In this document: in pieces, positions 45,253-53,389 of the stretch
How the letters are laid out: each line of letters begins with the position of its first letter
Position numbering within the stretch: position 1 is the stretch's first letter
DNA from: Akkermansia sp.
Lineage (GTDB): Bacteria > Verrucomicrobiota > Verrucomicrobiia > Verrucomicrobiales > Akkermansiaceae
NCBI GenBank assembly: GCA_030525455.1
Contig: JAUNER010000005.1
Coordinates: 27,063 to 91,062, forward strand
Direction of reading: 5' to 3'
DNA: 64,000 bases
Program-made: the position numbers and the translations under genes
The notes under the pieces: generated by a model
The model's database searches: none
The model's input: the letters and a program-made list of their open reading frames with translations, nothing else
Told to the model about the DNA's origin: nothing

Positions 45253-46689
45253 TTATGATAAATGATTTTCGTCCTTGATGACGACATATTCAAATGGGCG
45301 AATGCTAACCACACGGATAGGTGTACCTTTTTCTAGAATACCTTGTTGAGAAACTACTTCACAAATTTGACCATTGATAATGGCTTTTCCATTGGGTTTT
45401 AATTCTGTATTAGCAGTACCGAGGTCGCCAATTTGCACAGAGCCGATATTGACCGCTTCTCCGGCTGCCCCTCCGCTAATGGTGGTGTTAGAAATAGGGT
45501 TAAGTAGTTTGGTATCCGGTAGGTATTTCATCATGAGAGTGATGAGAATCGTGCTACCTGTAACCCCAATGACTAATTTCAATAAAGGCCATATAAGAAT
45601 AGAGTAGAGCACCCCCACATCGCTCCAGTTATTATCACGCATGATGTGTTCCCATTCTAAGGTGCTAATCATCCCTCCAAAGAGGGCTATCAAGATACAA
45701 ATCCCCCCGGCTAAACCTGTGACAAAGGTTGTCGGGATAACAAAAATTTCTAGGATGATGAGAATAATGCCGATGATTAACAACGCAACGGTTTCATAGC
45801 CGGCTAAGTTGCCTGCTACGTTGTTGCCAAAGAAGAAGAGTCCAAATGCAACTAAGGCAACCACGGCTCCTATGCCTGTGCCGGGCATTTTGAATTCTAG
45901 GTAAATCCCCCCTAAACCTAGTAAAATAAGAATCGGTGATGCCCAGGCAATCCATAAAGCAAGACTTTCAAATCCTGTGGGTGTGGCAACAATAAGTGGT
46001 GCATCTAATTTTTCTAAGGCGAGCAATTCGGCAAGGTCTTTTACAATACCTGTGGCCAATAGTGGCTTCCCATCCGGCATGATGAAAGTGGCTTCTTTGC
46101 TGGTAAGTGTGAGTAGAGCGTTTTTTTCGAGTGTAACAGAACCAAATTTTTGTTCTTTATCACATGGTATCATCATGGCTTTTACCACATCGGGGCGATA
46201 CCCTTTTTCTGTAACTACAGAGCGAGTAAATGCACCAAAGGCACTTTCTGCTTTTTTGCGAACCATTTTATCCATTTCTTCACCGGAAGAATTGATAATA
46301 CCAGCTGCTCCGATAGATGCCACGGGTGCCATGTAAATTTTATCGCAAGCGACGGAAATAAGAGCCCCTGCCGAAATAGCCTTTGTGTTGACAAAAGCAT
46401 AGGTCGGGATTTTTATTTGTGGTAGGGTGTTGGTCATCATTTCGCAGGTTTCCCATGCCAGTCCACCGGGGGTGTTTAGTTCAAAGATGATGGCTTTGGC
46501 ATTTTCTTCCTGAGCTCGCTTCATGATTCTATTCATATAGGCAAAGCTCGCTGAGCTTGTTAAGGAATCTTCGCCTACGGGAATGACTACCACTTTGTCT
46601 GTATAGCTGTCCTCTGCATACCCTTGCGGACTAAAAAAACAAATGATGATGCCTAGTATCAGCAGTAGTTGGTAAAAGACTCGAATCAT
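45253..46689 (-). CDS. NfeD-family membrane serine protease (ClpP/SppA-like)
   Basis: 478 residues from ATG 46689, which opens a signal peptide (MIRVFYQLLLILGIIICFFS); an ATG at 46710 would add seven residues. The periplasmic protease domain (about 30-225) has VIPVGEDSLTS, FELNTPGGLAWE, the Ser region NTKAISAGALISVACDKIYM and ASIGAAGII. Membrane segments at about 240-370 and a C-terminal NfeD OB-fold domain follow. The family is linked to membrane quality control with partner stomatins; no stomatin gene is adjacent. Confidence 0.9.
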   Translation of the reverse strand: MIRVFYQLLLILGIIICFFSPQGYAEDSYTDKVVVIPVGEDSLTSSASFAYMNRIMKRAQEENAKAIIFELNTPGGLAWETCEMMTNTLPQIKIPTYAFVNTKAISAGALISVACDKIYMAPVASIGAAGIINSSGEEMDKMVRKKAESAFGAFTRSVVTEKGYRPDVVKAMMIPCDKEQKFGSVTLEKNALLTLTSKEATFIMPDGKPLLATGIVKDLAELLALEKLDAPLIVATPTGFESLALWIAWASPILILLGLGGIYLEFKMPGTGIGAVVALVAFGLFFFGNNVAGNLAGYETVALLIIGIILIILEIFVIPTTFVTGLAGGICILIALFGGMISTLEWEHIMRDNNWSDVGVLYSILIWPLLKLVIGVTGSTILITLMMKYLPDTKLLNPISNTTISGGAAGEAVNIGSVQIGDLGTANTELKPNGKAIINGQICEVVSQQGILEKGTPIRVVSIRPFEYVVIKDENHLS

Positions 46690-47133
46690 GCAATGATATT
46701 GCCACAACATGGCCTCAGGCTCAATCTTGAATTGCGTCTCTAAAAGGCTTATTTTGACCTCTTGAAAAAAAATTTCAAAAAAATATAAAAATTTTTCTTC
46801 ATTTGCCGGTATAATCTATATGGAGTCCTCTGTTAGACAAGATGCACATCGGATTACTATCCTCAAATTATTATTTGCAACTTGCTTTTGTATGCAAGGT
46901 TTAGAAGTTAAAGTATCCTATTATCTTTGTCGGGGCTATGGTTTATTCAACCATCTTAGAAGCATCGAAAGTTTGCTTCTCTCATAATCCTGCATATTAC
47001 GTTGATTCAACCAATATGCAGTCATGTTTTTCTAAATTTGAGAGGTGAAAATCAAATCTTATTTAGAATCAACATTTTGATTACATTTGAAAAATTGCTA
47101 CAGTTCAAACAGAACTAAAGTTAACTATAAAGT
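46690..47133. other. Long intergenic region upstream of the first sigma gene, with a possible structured leader RNA
   Basis: TATAAT occurs at 46810-46815. Downstream is the composite stem-loop 46990-47021: CTGCATATT pairs with AATATGCAG, with an inner GTTG/CAAC helix, followed four bases later by TTTTT. If transcribed, this would give a short terminated RNA or an attenuated leader. A TTCAAA and TATAAA pair lies just before ATG 47134 but too close to start the mRNA upstream of it. Confidence 0.35.
46820..46987 (+). CDS. Possible 55-codon frame in the sigma-gene leader
   Basis: The frame from ATG 46820 to TAA 46985-46987 codes for a 55-residue peptide beginning MESSVRQDAHRITILKLLF. No Shine-Dalgarno sequence precedes it, and TATAAT ends only 4 nt before the ATG, too close for a transcript to include it by the usual rule. 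I consider it doubtful. Confidence 0.15.
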   Translation: MESSVRQDAHRITILKLLFATCFCMQGLEVKVSYYLCRGYGLFNHLRSIESLLLS

Positions 47134-48018
47134 ATGGCAAAACACCGTTCACACAAGACATCCGTTACTCAGAACAATTCCCAAAAACAAAACAACAACA
47201 AAAATTCCGAATTGGCACAGCAAAATAGAGCATTATTTGTCGTGCTACATAGCTCAGATGAACAAAAGTCTGCAAAAGTAAGAGAACAAATCATCTGCAC
47301 TAATGGAGGTTTGGTTCATGATATTGCGAAAAAATTTATAAAACGTGGCTGGGTTGATTCCAAAGACACGTTTTATCGCGATTTAATTCAAGAAGGGTAT
47401 ATCGGTCTTGTAAAAGCCGTAGATAGCTTTGACTGCACTCTCGGTGCCTCGTTTTCTACTCATGCAACGTATCATATTAGGAAATATATTTATCAAGCCT
47501 ATTACGAACAACGTCGCGTTGTAACATCTCGTTACTATGACGAATTGCTTTACGAGATAAATAAAGCCGAAAAAGATTTATTTGAGAAATTAGGTTATCT
47601 ACCATCGGTAGAAGAAATAGCCAAGGAGAGGCAAATGAGTGTGACGAAGGTTTTGGAAGTCATAGATTTTGCCCAAGCCCCGGTTTCTCTTAATTCTCCT
47701 GTCGGCGATTCCGGTGAGGCTTCCTATGGTGATTTTATTGAAGATACATCTACAAAAACTCCTTTAGAAATAGTTATAAGTCTTTCTCTTCGAGAATATC
47801 TACACGCTATGCTTCGTGCATTAGACAAACAAGAACTCGATGTTATAGAGCTTCGCTACGGGATTGTAGATGGGGAAGCTTGTAAATTGAATGCGATTGC
47901 CGAGTTCCTCAATCTTCCTTATCGTAAGGTGCGTCAACTTGAAGCTAATGCACTGATGAAGCTACGAATGCTTATGGCTTCTGAGTTTGATGAAGATTTC
48001 GTCTCATCGGTGGCATAA
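47134..48018 (+). CDS. Sigma-70 family factor, diverged RpoD paralogue
   Basis: 294 residues. Region 2 is clear (RDLIQEGYIGLVKAVDSFD, FSTHATYHIRKYIYQAYYEQ). Region 3 has LGYLPSVEEIAKERQMSVT, then PVSLNSPVGDSGEASYGDFI, a segment nearly shared with RpoD at 49176. Region 4 (LDKQELDVIELRYGI ... KLNAIAEFLNLPYRKVRQLE) is present. Compared with RpoD, the paired Trp of region 2.4 (ATWWIRQ) are replaced by Tyr-His (ATYHIRK), and the recognition helix differs (PYRKVRQ for TRERIRQ), so it probably reads a different promoter. Region 1.1 is absent. It begins a cluster of three sigma genes. Confidence 0.9.
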   Translation: MAKHRSHKTSVTQNNSQKQNNNKNSELAQQNRALFVVLHSSDEQKSAKVREQIICTNGGLVHDIAKKFIKRGWVDSKDTFYRDLIQEGYIGLVKAVDSFDCTLGASFSTHATYHIRKYIYQAYYEQRRVVTSRYYDELLYEINKAEKDLFEKLGYLPSVEEIAKERQMSVTKVLEVIDFAQAPVSLNSPVGDSGEASYGDFIEDTSTKTPLEIVISLSLREYLHAMLRALDKQELDVIELRYGIVDGEACKLNAIAEFLNLPYRKVRQLEANALMKLRMLMASEFDEDFVSSVA

Positions 48019-48022
48019 GTAA

Positions 48023-48081
48023 GAATTCCGGAATTCAAATTTACTTCATGTTTCACTTTTATGAGTGAAGCATGGAGTAAA
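48023..48081 (+). other. Palindrome and long hairpin between the first two sigma genes
   Basis: GAATTCCGGAATTC (48023-48036) is a perfect palindrome. Next to it, 48040-48057 pairs with 48064-48081 in an 18-bp stem containing two G-T wobbles, with a 6-nt loop. No T-run follows, so this is not a standard terminator for the plus strand; it may stabilise the mRNA 3' end or be a protein site. Confidence 0.6.
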
Positions 48082-48240
48082 AGAGAAAGAGGGGTGCAAA
48101 ATTGAGGGGTAAGCCCTTAGAAATTTTCTCACCCGGCTCGTATCGGTAAACTAAGTGATGTGATTTTTGCTTGCAGGTAGATAAAAAAGTGCTTAGAATG
48201 AAAGTTCAATAAGAATTTATAAATTGAGAAATGCAGTGGG

Positions 48241-48246
48241 TATAAT
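48241..48246 (+). promoter_or_regulatory. -10 element of a predicted leaderless promoter (second sigma gene)
   Basis: A perfect TATAAT ends 6 nt before ATG 48253, placing the expected transcript start on the A of the start codon. No good -35 is in register. Confidence 0.5.
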
Positions 48247-48252
48247 AAAACT

Positions 48253-48921
48253 ATGATGAAAGAAGAAGATTTAGAAAACAAAAAGCTAACAGAGGAGGTC
48301 TCGGGGGAGTACATAAATTCGTCTCCTGAGGACTACAATGGGCTTCGTAGCTATATCAATCAAATCTTAGAAACAAAGTTGTTGTCTGAGGAAGAAGAAA
48401 TAAACCTGTTTAAGGAACTTGAAAATGCGGCTCCAGAGAAAAAAGTGCATATCAGAAATAAAATTATGGAAGCTAATTTGCGCTGGGTCGTAAATATTGC
48501 AATGGAATATACGTCCAAGAATGGCGTACCTCTTCTTGACCTTATTCAAGAGGGTAATATTGGTTTGAAGAAGGCGGTGGATAATTTTGATTATAGGAAA
48601 GGTTTTCGGTTTTCTACGTATTCTCGCAAAATTATTCTCCAGGCCATTTCTTCTGCCGCAAAAAACAATGCTTATTTGCTTCACGTTCCGGAAAAAGTTC
48701 ACACGGAATATAATAAAATCAAATCTGTAGAGAAAAAGCTTACTGAGCGTCTCGACCGTAAGCCTACGATAGAAGAAATAGCTGCCGATGAGGAAATTGA
48801 AATATCGGCATCCCGTATTTTTCTGATTTTAAATGCTAGGAAGCAATGGGATTCTTTACAAGAAAAGATAGAGCAGGTATCTGATGATACAGATGAAGTT
48901 CCCGGAGGGGAATTTGTTTGA
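48253..48921 (+). CDS. Sigma-70 family protein lacking region 4
   Basis: 222 residues. Region 1.2 (LRSYINQILETKLLSEEEE), region 2 ([51 protein letters not shown]) and region 3 (LTERLDRKPTIEEIAADEEI) are present. The protein then ends with an acidic tail (EQVSDDTDEVPGGEFV), with no region 4 for -35 contact. No continuation is found in other frames of 48922-49118, so it is not a visible frameshift. The Trp pair of region 2.4 is replaced (SRKII). It keeps the core-binding part and could compete with, or modify, other sigma factors. Flanked by sigma genes on both sides. Confidence 0.85.
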   Translation: MMKEEDLENKKLTEEVSGEYINSSPEDYNGLRSYINQILETKLLSEEEEINLFKELENAAPEKKVHIRNKIMEANLRWVVNIAMEYTSKNGVPLLDLIQEGNIGLKKAVDNFDYRKGFRFSTYSRKIILQAISSAAKNNAYLLHVPEKVHTEYNKIKSVEKKLTERLDRKPTIEEIAADEEIEISASRIFLILNARKQWDSLQEKIEQVSDDTDEVPGGEFV

Positions 48922-49078
48922 CGAGAATGATTAAATAAAAGATTCCTCATTTTCGTGGGGATTTCTCTAAATGAGATTCCTTTGTTCATTGTTTCGTACG
49001 TCCGGCTATGGTGATGATGGCTGGCGTGCGTTGAGAAAATTTTTCTGCTCAGATGATGACAAATCTTGAAAGATTGCG

Positions 49079-49107
49079 TTGACCTGAGGAGTAGAATATA
49101 ATATAAT
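49079..49107 (+). promoter_or_regulatory. Sigma-70-type promoter of rpoD
   Basis: TTGACC (49079-49084), 17-nt spacer, TATAAT (49102-49107), with an overlapping second TATAAT at 49097. The expected leader before ATG 49176 is about 62 nt. Confidence 0.75.
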
Positions 49108-49175
49108 TTGTCCACCATTTGACAAGGTGCTATATTGGTGTATTGTGCCCAAATGGTTCTTTGTCGTTTGTTATT

Positions 49176-51464
49176 ATGAGTAAGTCCGAAAAAAAATCCA
49201 CTGATTCGTCTGCCAAGGAAAAGGGTAAGAAGACGCCGCAAAATGTTGAAACCAAGGGAGCTGTAAAGACAAAGGGTAGCTCCGCTTCAAAAAAGACTGA
49301 GGTTGCCAAAAAGGCTGATTCTGCAAAAAAAGCTCCGGTTAAAGCTTCTGCTCCTAAATCTGCTGACGTAAAGAAAGTTTCTGCTGCTAAAGCTGATGCA
49401 TCAAAGGCTTCTTCCAAAAAGGTTGCTTCTGAAAAGAAAGCTGAGCCTAAAAAAGCTAATGAGGAAAAAGTAGAGTCCAAAAAGCCTGCCGCTAAAAAAT
49501 CAGCTTCTGCTAAAAAAGCCGCAGCCCCTGCCGCAAAGGCAGAAACAGCGGCTAAATCTACCGCCCCAAAGACTTCTGCAAAGGCTGTTGATAAAAAGCC
49601 GGTAGCTAATAAAGTCGAAGTTGCTAAGAAAGCTGAGGCTAAAAAGCCATCTTCATCAAAGAAAGAGGCGAAAAAGGCTGAACCAACCCAGGAAGAAACA
49701 AAGCCCGCTCCGGCAAAAGCAAAAAAACCAGCTAGTAAGAAGCCTGTCGACCAGAAGCCAAAAGAAGCCCCTGAAGATAAGAAAAATAAAAAAACCACTG
49801 CTTCTTCTAAAAAGCCTCAAATTTCTGAACCCGAAGAAGAAACTTCTTCAACTTTGGACAGTGCAGAGATTCATGAGAAAATTCGTGAACTTGTCAAGTT
49901 AGGTAAGGAGCAAACTTACTTGACCTTTGACGATATTAACGAAATTTTGCCAAATGATATTGTAGACCAGAATGACTACGAAAACATAATGGAACGTTTG
50001 CGTAGCATGGGCTTTGATATTATTGATGCATCTGATGTTGATAGTTACACCGACCGTGCTCGTGGAGCCTCTGATGATGAGGATGATGACGATAAGATGG
50101 AGGCAAAGCTTGACATCTTAGACGACCCGGTGCGTATGTACTTGAAGCAGATGGGGCAGGTTGAGTTATTAACTCGTGAGCAAGAAGTTTCTATTTCTAA
50201 GAAGATTGAGGACTCTGAGCAGGAAGTTCAGCGTTGTTTCCATCGTTTTGGTTTAGTTTTCCCATGGTATATGGAATTGGCATCTAAGCTGAAAGATAAC
50301 CATGAGAGATTTGACCGAATCGTTCAGGATAAGAAGATAGAAACACGTGAGCGTTACTTAAAGCAATTAGATAGTCAAATCTTCAAGATTGGCGATTTGT
50401 ATCATGAAACGGCTTCTGTTTATAGAAGTTACTATGTGAGCCGTGAAGGCTCCGGGGCTAAGCGTCGTTATTATGATAAGTTCCTTGAATTGCAAAAAGA
50501 GCTTATCACTAATATCGAGAACCTTGGCTTTAAGTACAGAATCGTAGATAACTTCTGTAAGCAGGTTGACGTTGTACGGAAGAATGTAAAAGCCGTGCAG
50601 CTTCGCTTAGCAAAATCTCCTAACAATAAGGATTTAAAGGAGTATTTGGCAGAGCTTGAGTTGCGTATGTGGATGAAAGTCGATGAGATGGATGAAGCAT
50701 ATCGAGACCTCAAGAACTGGCTTGGCAAAGCTCGTCGTGCCAAATCTGAAATGGTCGAGGCTAACCTGCGTCTGGTTATTTCAATTGCCAAGAAATATAC
50801 AAACCGTGGTTTGCCGTTCCTAGACCTTATTCAGGAGGGGAATATCGGTTTGATGAAAGCCGTTGAGAAGTTCGAGTACAGACGCGGCTATAAGTTCTCT
50901 ACCTATGCTACATGGTGGATTCGTCAGGCTATTACCCGTGCTATAGCAGACCAAGCTCGTACTATTCGAATTCCTGTGCACATGATTGAGACTATCAATA
51001 AGCTCATGCGTGTGCAGAAACAACTCGTGCAGGAATATGGTCGCGAACCTACGTCTGAGGAAATCGCAGAGGAAATTCACATGCCTGTGGAACGTGTGCG
51101 TTCTGTGCTAAAGATGGCTCAGCAGCCTATCTCATTGCAAGCACCGGTGGGTGATTCGGATGATGCTTCCTTTGGTGACTTTATTGAGGATAAATCTGCT
51201 GAAAATCCTATGGAAGAAGCTTCCTTTGCCTTCCTTAAAGAAAAACTCAGAGATGTGCTTGACTCTCTCAGTGACCGTGAACGCGAGGTTATCGAACAGC
51301 GATTTGGGCTTCGTGACCGTACGGCTCGCACACTTGAAGAAGTGGGGCATCAGTTCAACGTAACTCGTGAGCGTATTCGTCAGATTGAAGCTAAGGCTCT
51401 GAGGAAGTTGCGTCACCCATCTCGTCTTGATAAAATTAAGGGGTTCTTACAGAACGATATGTAA
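49176..51464 (+). CDS. rpoD: Primary sigma factor with a Lys/Ala-rich N-terminal extension
   Basis: 762 residues from ATG 49176; the frame opens at 49119 but the first 19 residues lie in or before the predicted leader. Residues 1-222 are an unusual Lys, Ala, Ser and Pro-rich tract that reads like histone H1 tails. Region 1.1 (about 228-290, [20 protein letters not shown]), region 1.2 ([17 protein letters not shown], about 316), a long non-conserved insertion, region 2 (about 524, [28 protein letters not shown]), region 3 and region 4 ([15 protein letters not shown], about 694; [17 protein letters not shown]) follow. It directs housekeeping transcription. dnaG follows. Confidence 0.97.
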   Translation: MSKSEKKSTDSSAKEKGKKTPQNVETKGAVKTKGSSASKKTEVAKKADSAKKAPVKASAPKSADVKKVSAAKADASKASSKKVASEKKAEPKKANEEKVESKKPAAKKSASAKKAAAPAAKAETAAKSTAPKTSAKAVDKKPVANKVEVAKKAEAKKPSSSKKEAKKAEPTQEETKPAPAKAKKPASKKPVDQKPKEAPEDKKNKKTTASSKKPQISEPEEETSSTLDSAEIHEKIRELVKLGKEQTYLTFDDINEILPNDIVDQNDYENIMERLRSMGFDIIDASDVDSYTDRARGASDDEDDDDKMEAKLDILDDPVRMYLKQMGQVELLTREQEVSISKKIEDSEQEVQRCFHRFGLVFPWYMELASKLKDNHERFDRIVQDKKIETRERYLKQLDSQIFKIGDLYHETASVYRSYYVSREGSGAKRRYYDKFLELQKELITNIENLGFKYRIVDNFCKQVDVVRKNVKAVQLRLAKSPNNKDLKEYLAELELRMWMKVDEMDEAYRDLKNWLGKARRAKSEMVEANLRLVISIAKKYTNRGLPFLDLIQEGNIGLMKAVEKFEYRRGYKFSTYATWWIRQAITRAIADQARTIRIPVHMIETINKLMRVQKQLVQEYGREPTSEEIAEEIHMPVERVRSVLKMAQQPISLQAPVGDSDDASFGDFIEDKSAENPMEEASFAFLKEKLRDVLDSLSDREREVIEQRFGLRDRTARTLEEVGHQFNVTRERIRQIEAKALRKLRHPSRLDKIKGFLQNDM

Positions 51465-51476
51465 GTTATTTGATTT

Positions 51477-51524
51477 ATTCGCACACCGATTCTATGGTAG
51501 GAGTTTGGTGTGCGAATAGTTTTT
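51477..51524 (+). terminator. Terminator between rpoD and dnaG
   Basis: ATTCGCACACC pairs with GGTGTGCGAAT (11 bp, perfect) around a 19-nt loop, then AGTTTTTT. It may act as an attenuator that lowers dnaG expression relative to rpoD. Confidence 0.8.
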
Positions 51525-51540
51525 TAGACAAGATGGATTC

Positions 51541-53373
51541 ATGGGTAGAATTGATGAGGAGAGTATAAAAAAAGTACTCGAGGCTACGGACATCGTGGAC
51601 GTAGTTAGCTCCTATCTTACCCTTAAGCGAGCCGGGTCACGGTGGAAGGCTTGTTGTCCTTTTCACAATGAAAAAACGCCGTCTTTTAGCATTGATCCGG
51701 TTCGTCAGATTTTTAAGTGTTTTGGTTGTGGTGTTGGAGGGACGGCTATCACGTTTGTGATGAAGATAGAGAATTTGAGCTTTGTCGAGGCTGTAAGAAA
51801 GCTCTCTGAGAAAGCCGGGATTCATTTGATTGAGGAGACCTACGACCCGCAGTTAGATAAGATTCGTCGAGCGAAATCGGCTATTTTACAAGCAAATCAG
51901 AAAGCGGCTGATTATTTTCATCGTCTATTGTTTACGTCACCTCAAGCACAAGAGGCTCGTGAGTATTTAAAGTCGCGTGGGTTTGATGAACAAATGGCGA
52001 AGAATTGGAAGATTGGCTGGGCTCCGATACATTCCGGCGAATTTTTATCTTGGGGGCGAGCCGAGGGGATGAGAGATTCCGTGCTGATAGATGCGGGGCT
52101 GGTGAGTCGTGGTGATAGGGGGGATATTTATGCTCGGTTCAAGGATAGATTGATGTTCCCTATTTACAATGAATATGGGGAATGTGTCGCTTTTTCAGGG
52201 CGAATTTTAAAGGCAAAGGAAAACACGGGGAAATACGTCAATACTCCGGAAACATCTGTATTCAAAAAAGGGAATGTTGTCTTTGGGCTGGACAAGGCAA
52301 AAACTCATATTAGCCGCCGTGGGCGTGTGTTATTGTGTGAGGGGCAGATTGATGTGATTGCTTGTCATGAAGCAGGGGTGAAGTACGCCGTTGCACCATT
52401 GGGCACAGCTTTTACCCCGGAACACGCTAAATTGCTGTCCAGATATACGGAAAATGTAGTGCTTTGTTTCGATGCGGATAAAGCCGGGATGAATGCAGCC
52501 AATAAAGCATTTAAGCTATTGGCTCCTTTAAAGAAAACCATTTATTTGGCAGAGTTGTCGCAGGGTGATGACCCGGATTCATTTATTAAAGCACATGGTG
52601 CAGAGGCCTTTAGCTCGCTTATAGATGAGGCAAAGCCTTTTTTTGATGTTCGTCTGGCTCGTGCAAAAATTCAGGGCGTTATTTCAGATGCGGTGCAGCG
52701 AACTGCCTTGGCACATGAGCTTTCTGAGCTTATTGCACACGTGGCAGATGCCATTGCCAGAGATGCCATTATTTCGACAGTAGCTACTTATCTGCGTTTG
52801 AGTATAGATGATTTGCGTGAAGCGGTGCGTTCTGATATCAAGAAGATTGAAAAAGAGGGGAAAGCACGTGAATTTCGTGAAGCTACTCCTACCACTTCTT
52901 CAGCCCAGTCTACTGTGGATTTAGAGGCAGTACCACTTCTGCCTATTACTATCAATCGTTCGATTGCCACCTTGTGCGAGCTTGCTCTTCAGCATTTAGA
53001 GGCTCAGAATATGATTGCTGACCGCATTGAGGAGTTACTTGTGCCTATGGCAGAGTTGCCAGGAGGTAACATATTAAAAAAAATCTTGGAAAAATCTCCA
53101 TCTCCGGATGAACCTATGGCTGTGCAGGCATTTATAGAAACATTGCCACGCAATGAGCAAGAGGCTCTTCGTAAGCTCGAGCTTCAGCCTATCCCTATTA
53201 CAGACATCAATGAGACAGTGCAGGAGGCTTGCCAAGGGGTGGCTAGGGAAAATATTTCTCATCACATCAAAATTTTAAAATCAGAACTTGATTCTGCAGA
53301 GTTATCAGATTCAGATAAAATGATGCGAATGGTAAAAATTGTGGAGTTGAGTCGTTTGCTCAATTCTATGTAG
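51541..53373 (+). CDS. dnaG: DNA primase
   Basis: 610 residues. CHC2 zinc finger (CCPFHNEKTPSFSIDP...FKCFGCGVGG, Cys/His from about 38), RNA-polymerase domain with the conserved YNEYGECVAFSGRIL and TOPRIM (LLCEGQIDVIACHEAG, about 264; VLCFDADKAG) are intact, followed by a helicase-binding C-terminal part. It makes RNA primers at the replication fork. rpoD and dnaG are neighbours here as in the E. coli rpsU-dnaG-rpoD operon, but in reverse order and without rpsU. The vanX-like gene follows after 16 nt. Confidence 0.97.
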   Translation: MGRIDEESIKKVLEATDIVDVVSSYLTLKRAGSRWKACCPFHNEKTPSFSIDPVRQIFKCFGCGVGGTAITFVMKIENLSFVEAVRKLSEKAGIHLIEETYDPQLDKIRRAKSAILQANQKAADYFHRLLFTSPQAQEAREYLKSRGFDEQMAKNWKIGWAPIHSGEFLSWGRAEGMRDSVLIDAGLVSRGDRGDIYARFKDRLMFPIYNEYGECVAFSGRILKAKENTGKYVNTPETSVFKKGNVVFGLDKAKTHISRRGRVLLCEGQIDVIACHEAGVKYAVAPLGTAFTPEHAKLLSRYTENVVLCFDADKAGMNAANKAFKLLAPLKKTIYLAELSQGDDPDSFIKAHGAEAFSSLIDEAKPFFDVRLARAKIQGVISDAVQRTALAHELSELIAHVADAIARDAIISTVATYLRLSIDDLREAVRSDIKKIEKEGKAREFREATPTTSSAQSTVDLEAVPLLPITINRSIATLCELALQHLEAQNMIADRIEELLVPMAELPGGNILKKILEKSPSPDEPMAVQAFIETLPRNEQEALRKLELQPIPITDINETVQEACQGVARENISHHIKILKSELDSAELSDSDKMMRMVKIVELSRLLNSM

Positions 53374-53389
53374 AGAAGGGGAATTTTTT

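Noticed and set aside
48922..49078. Missing region 4 of the truncated sigma factor in another frame
   Set aside because: I read all three forward frames after the stop; none contains a helix-turn-helix or region-4-like sequence.
49130..49798. 222-codon minus-strand frame opposite the start of rpoD
   Set aside because: It mirrors the Lys/Ala-rich tract and reads as an Ala/Phe/Leu-rich repeat with no independent support.
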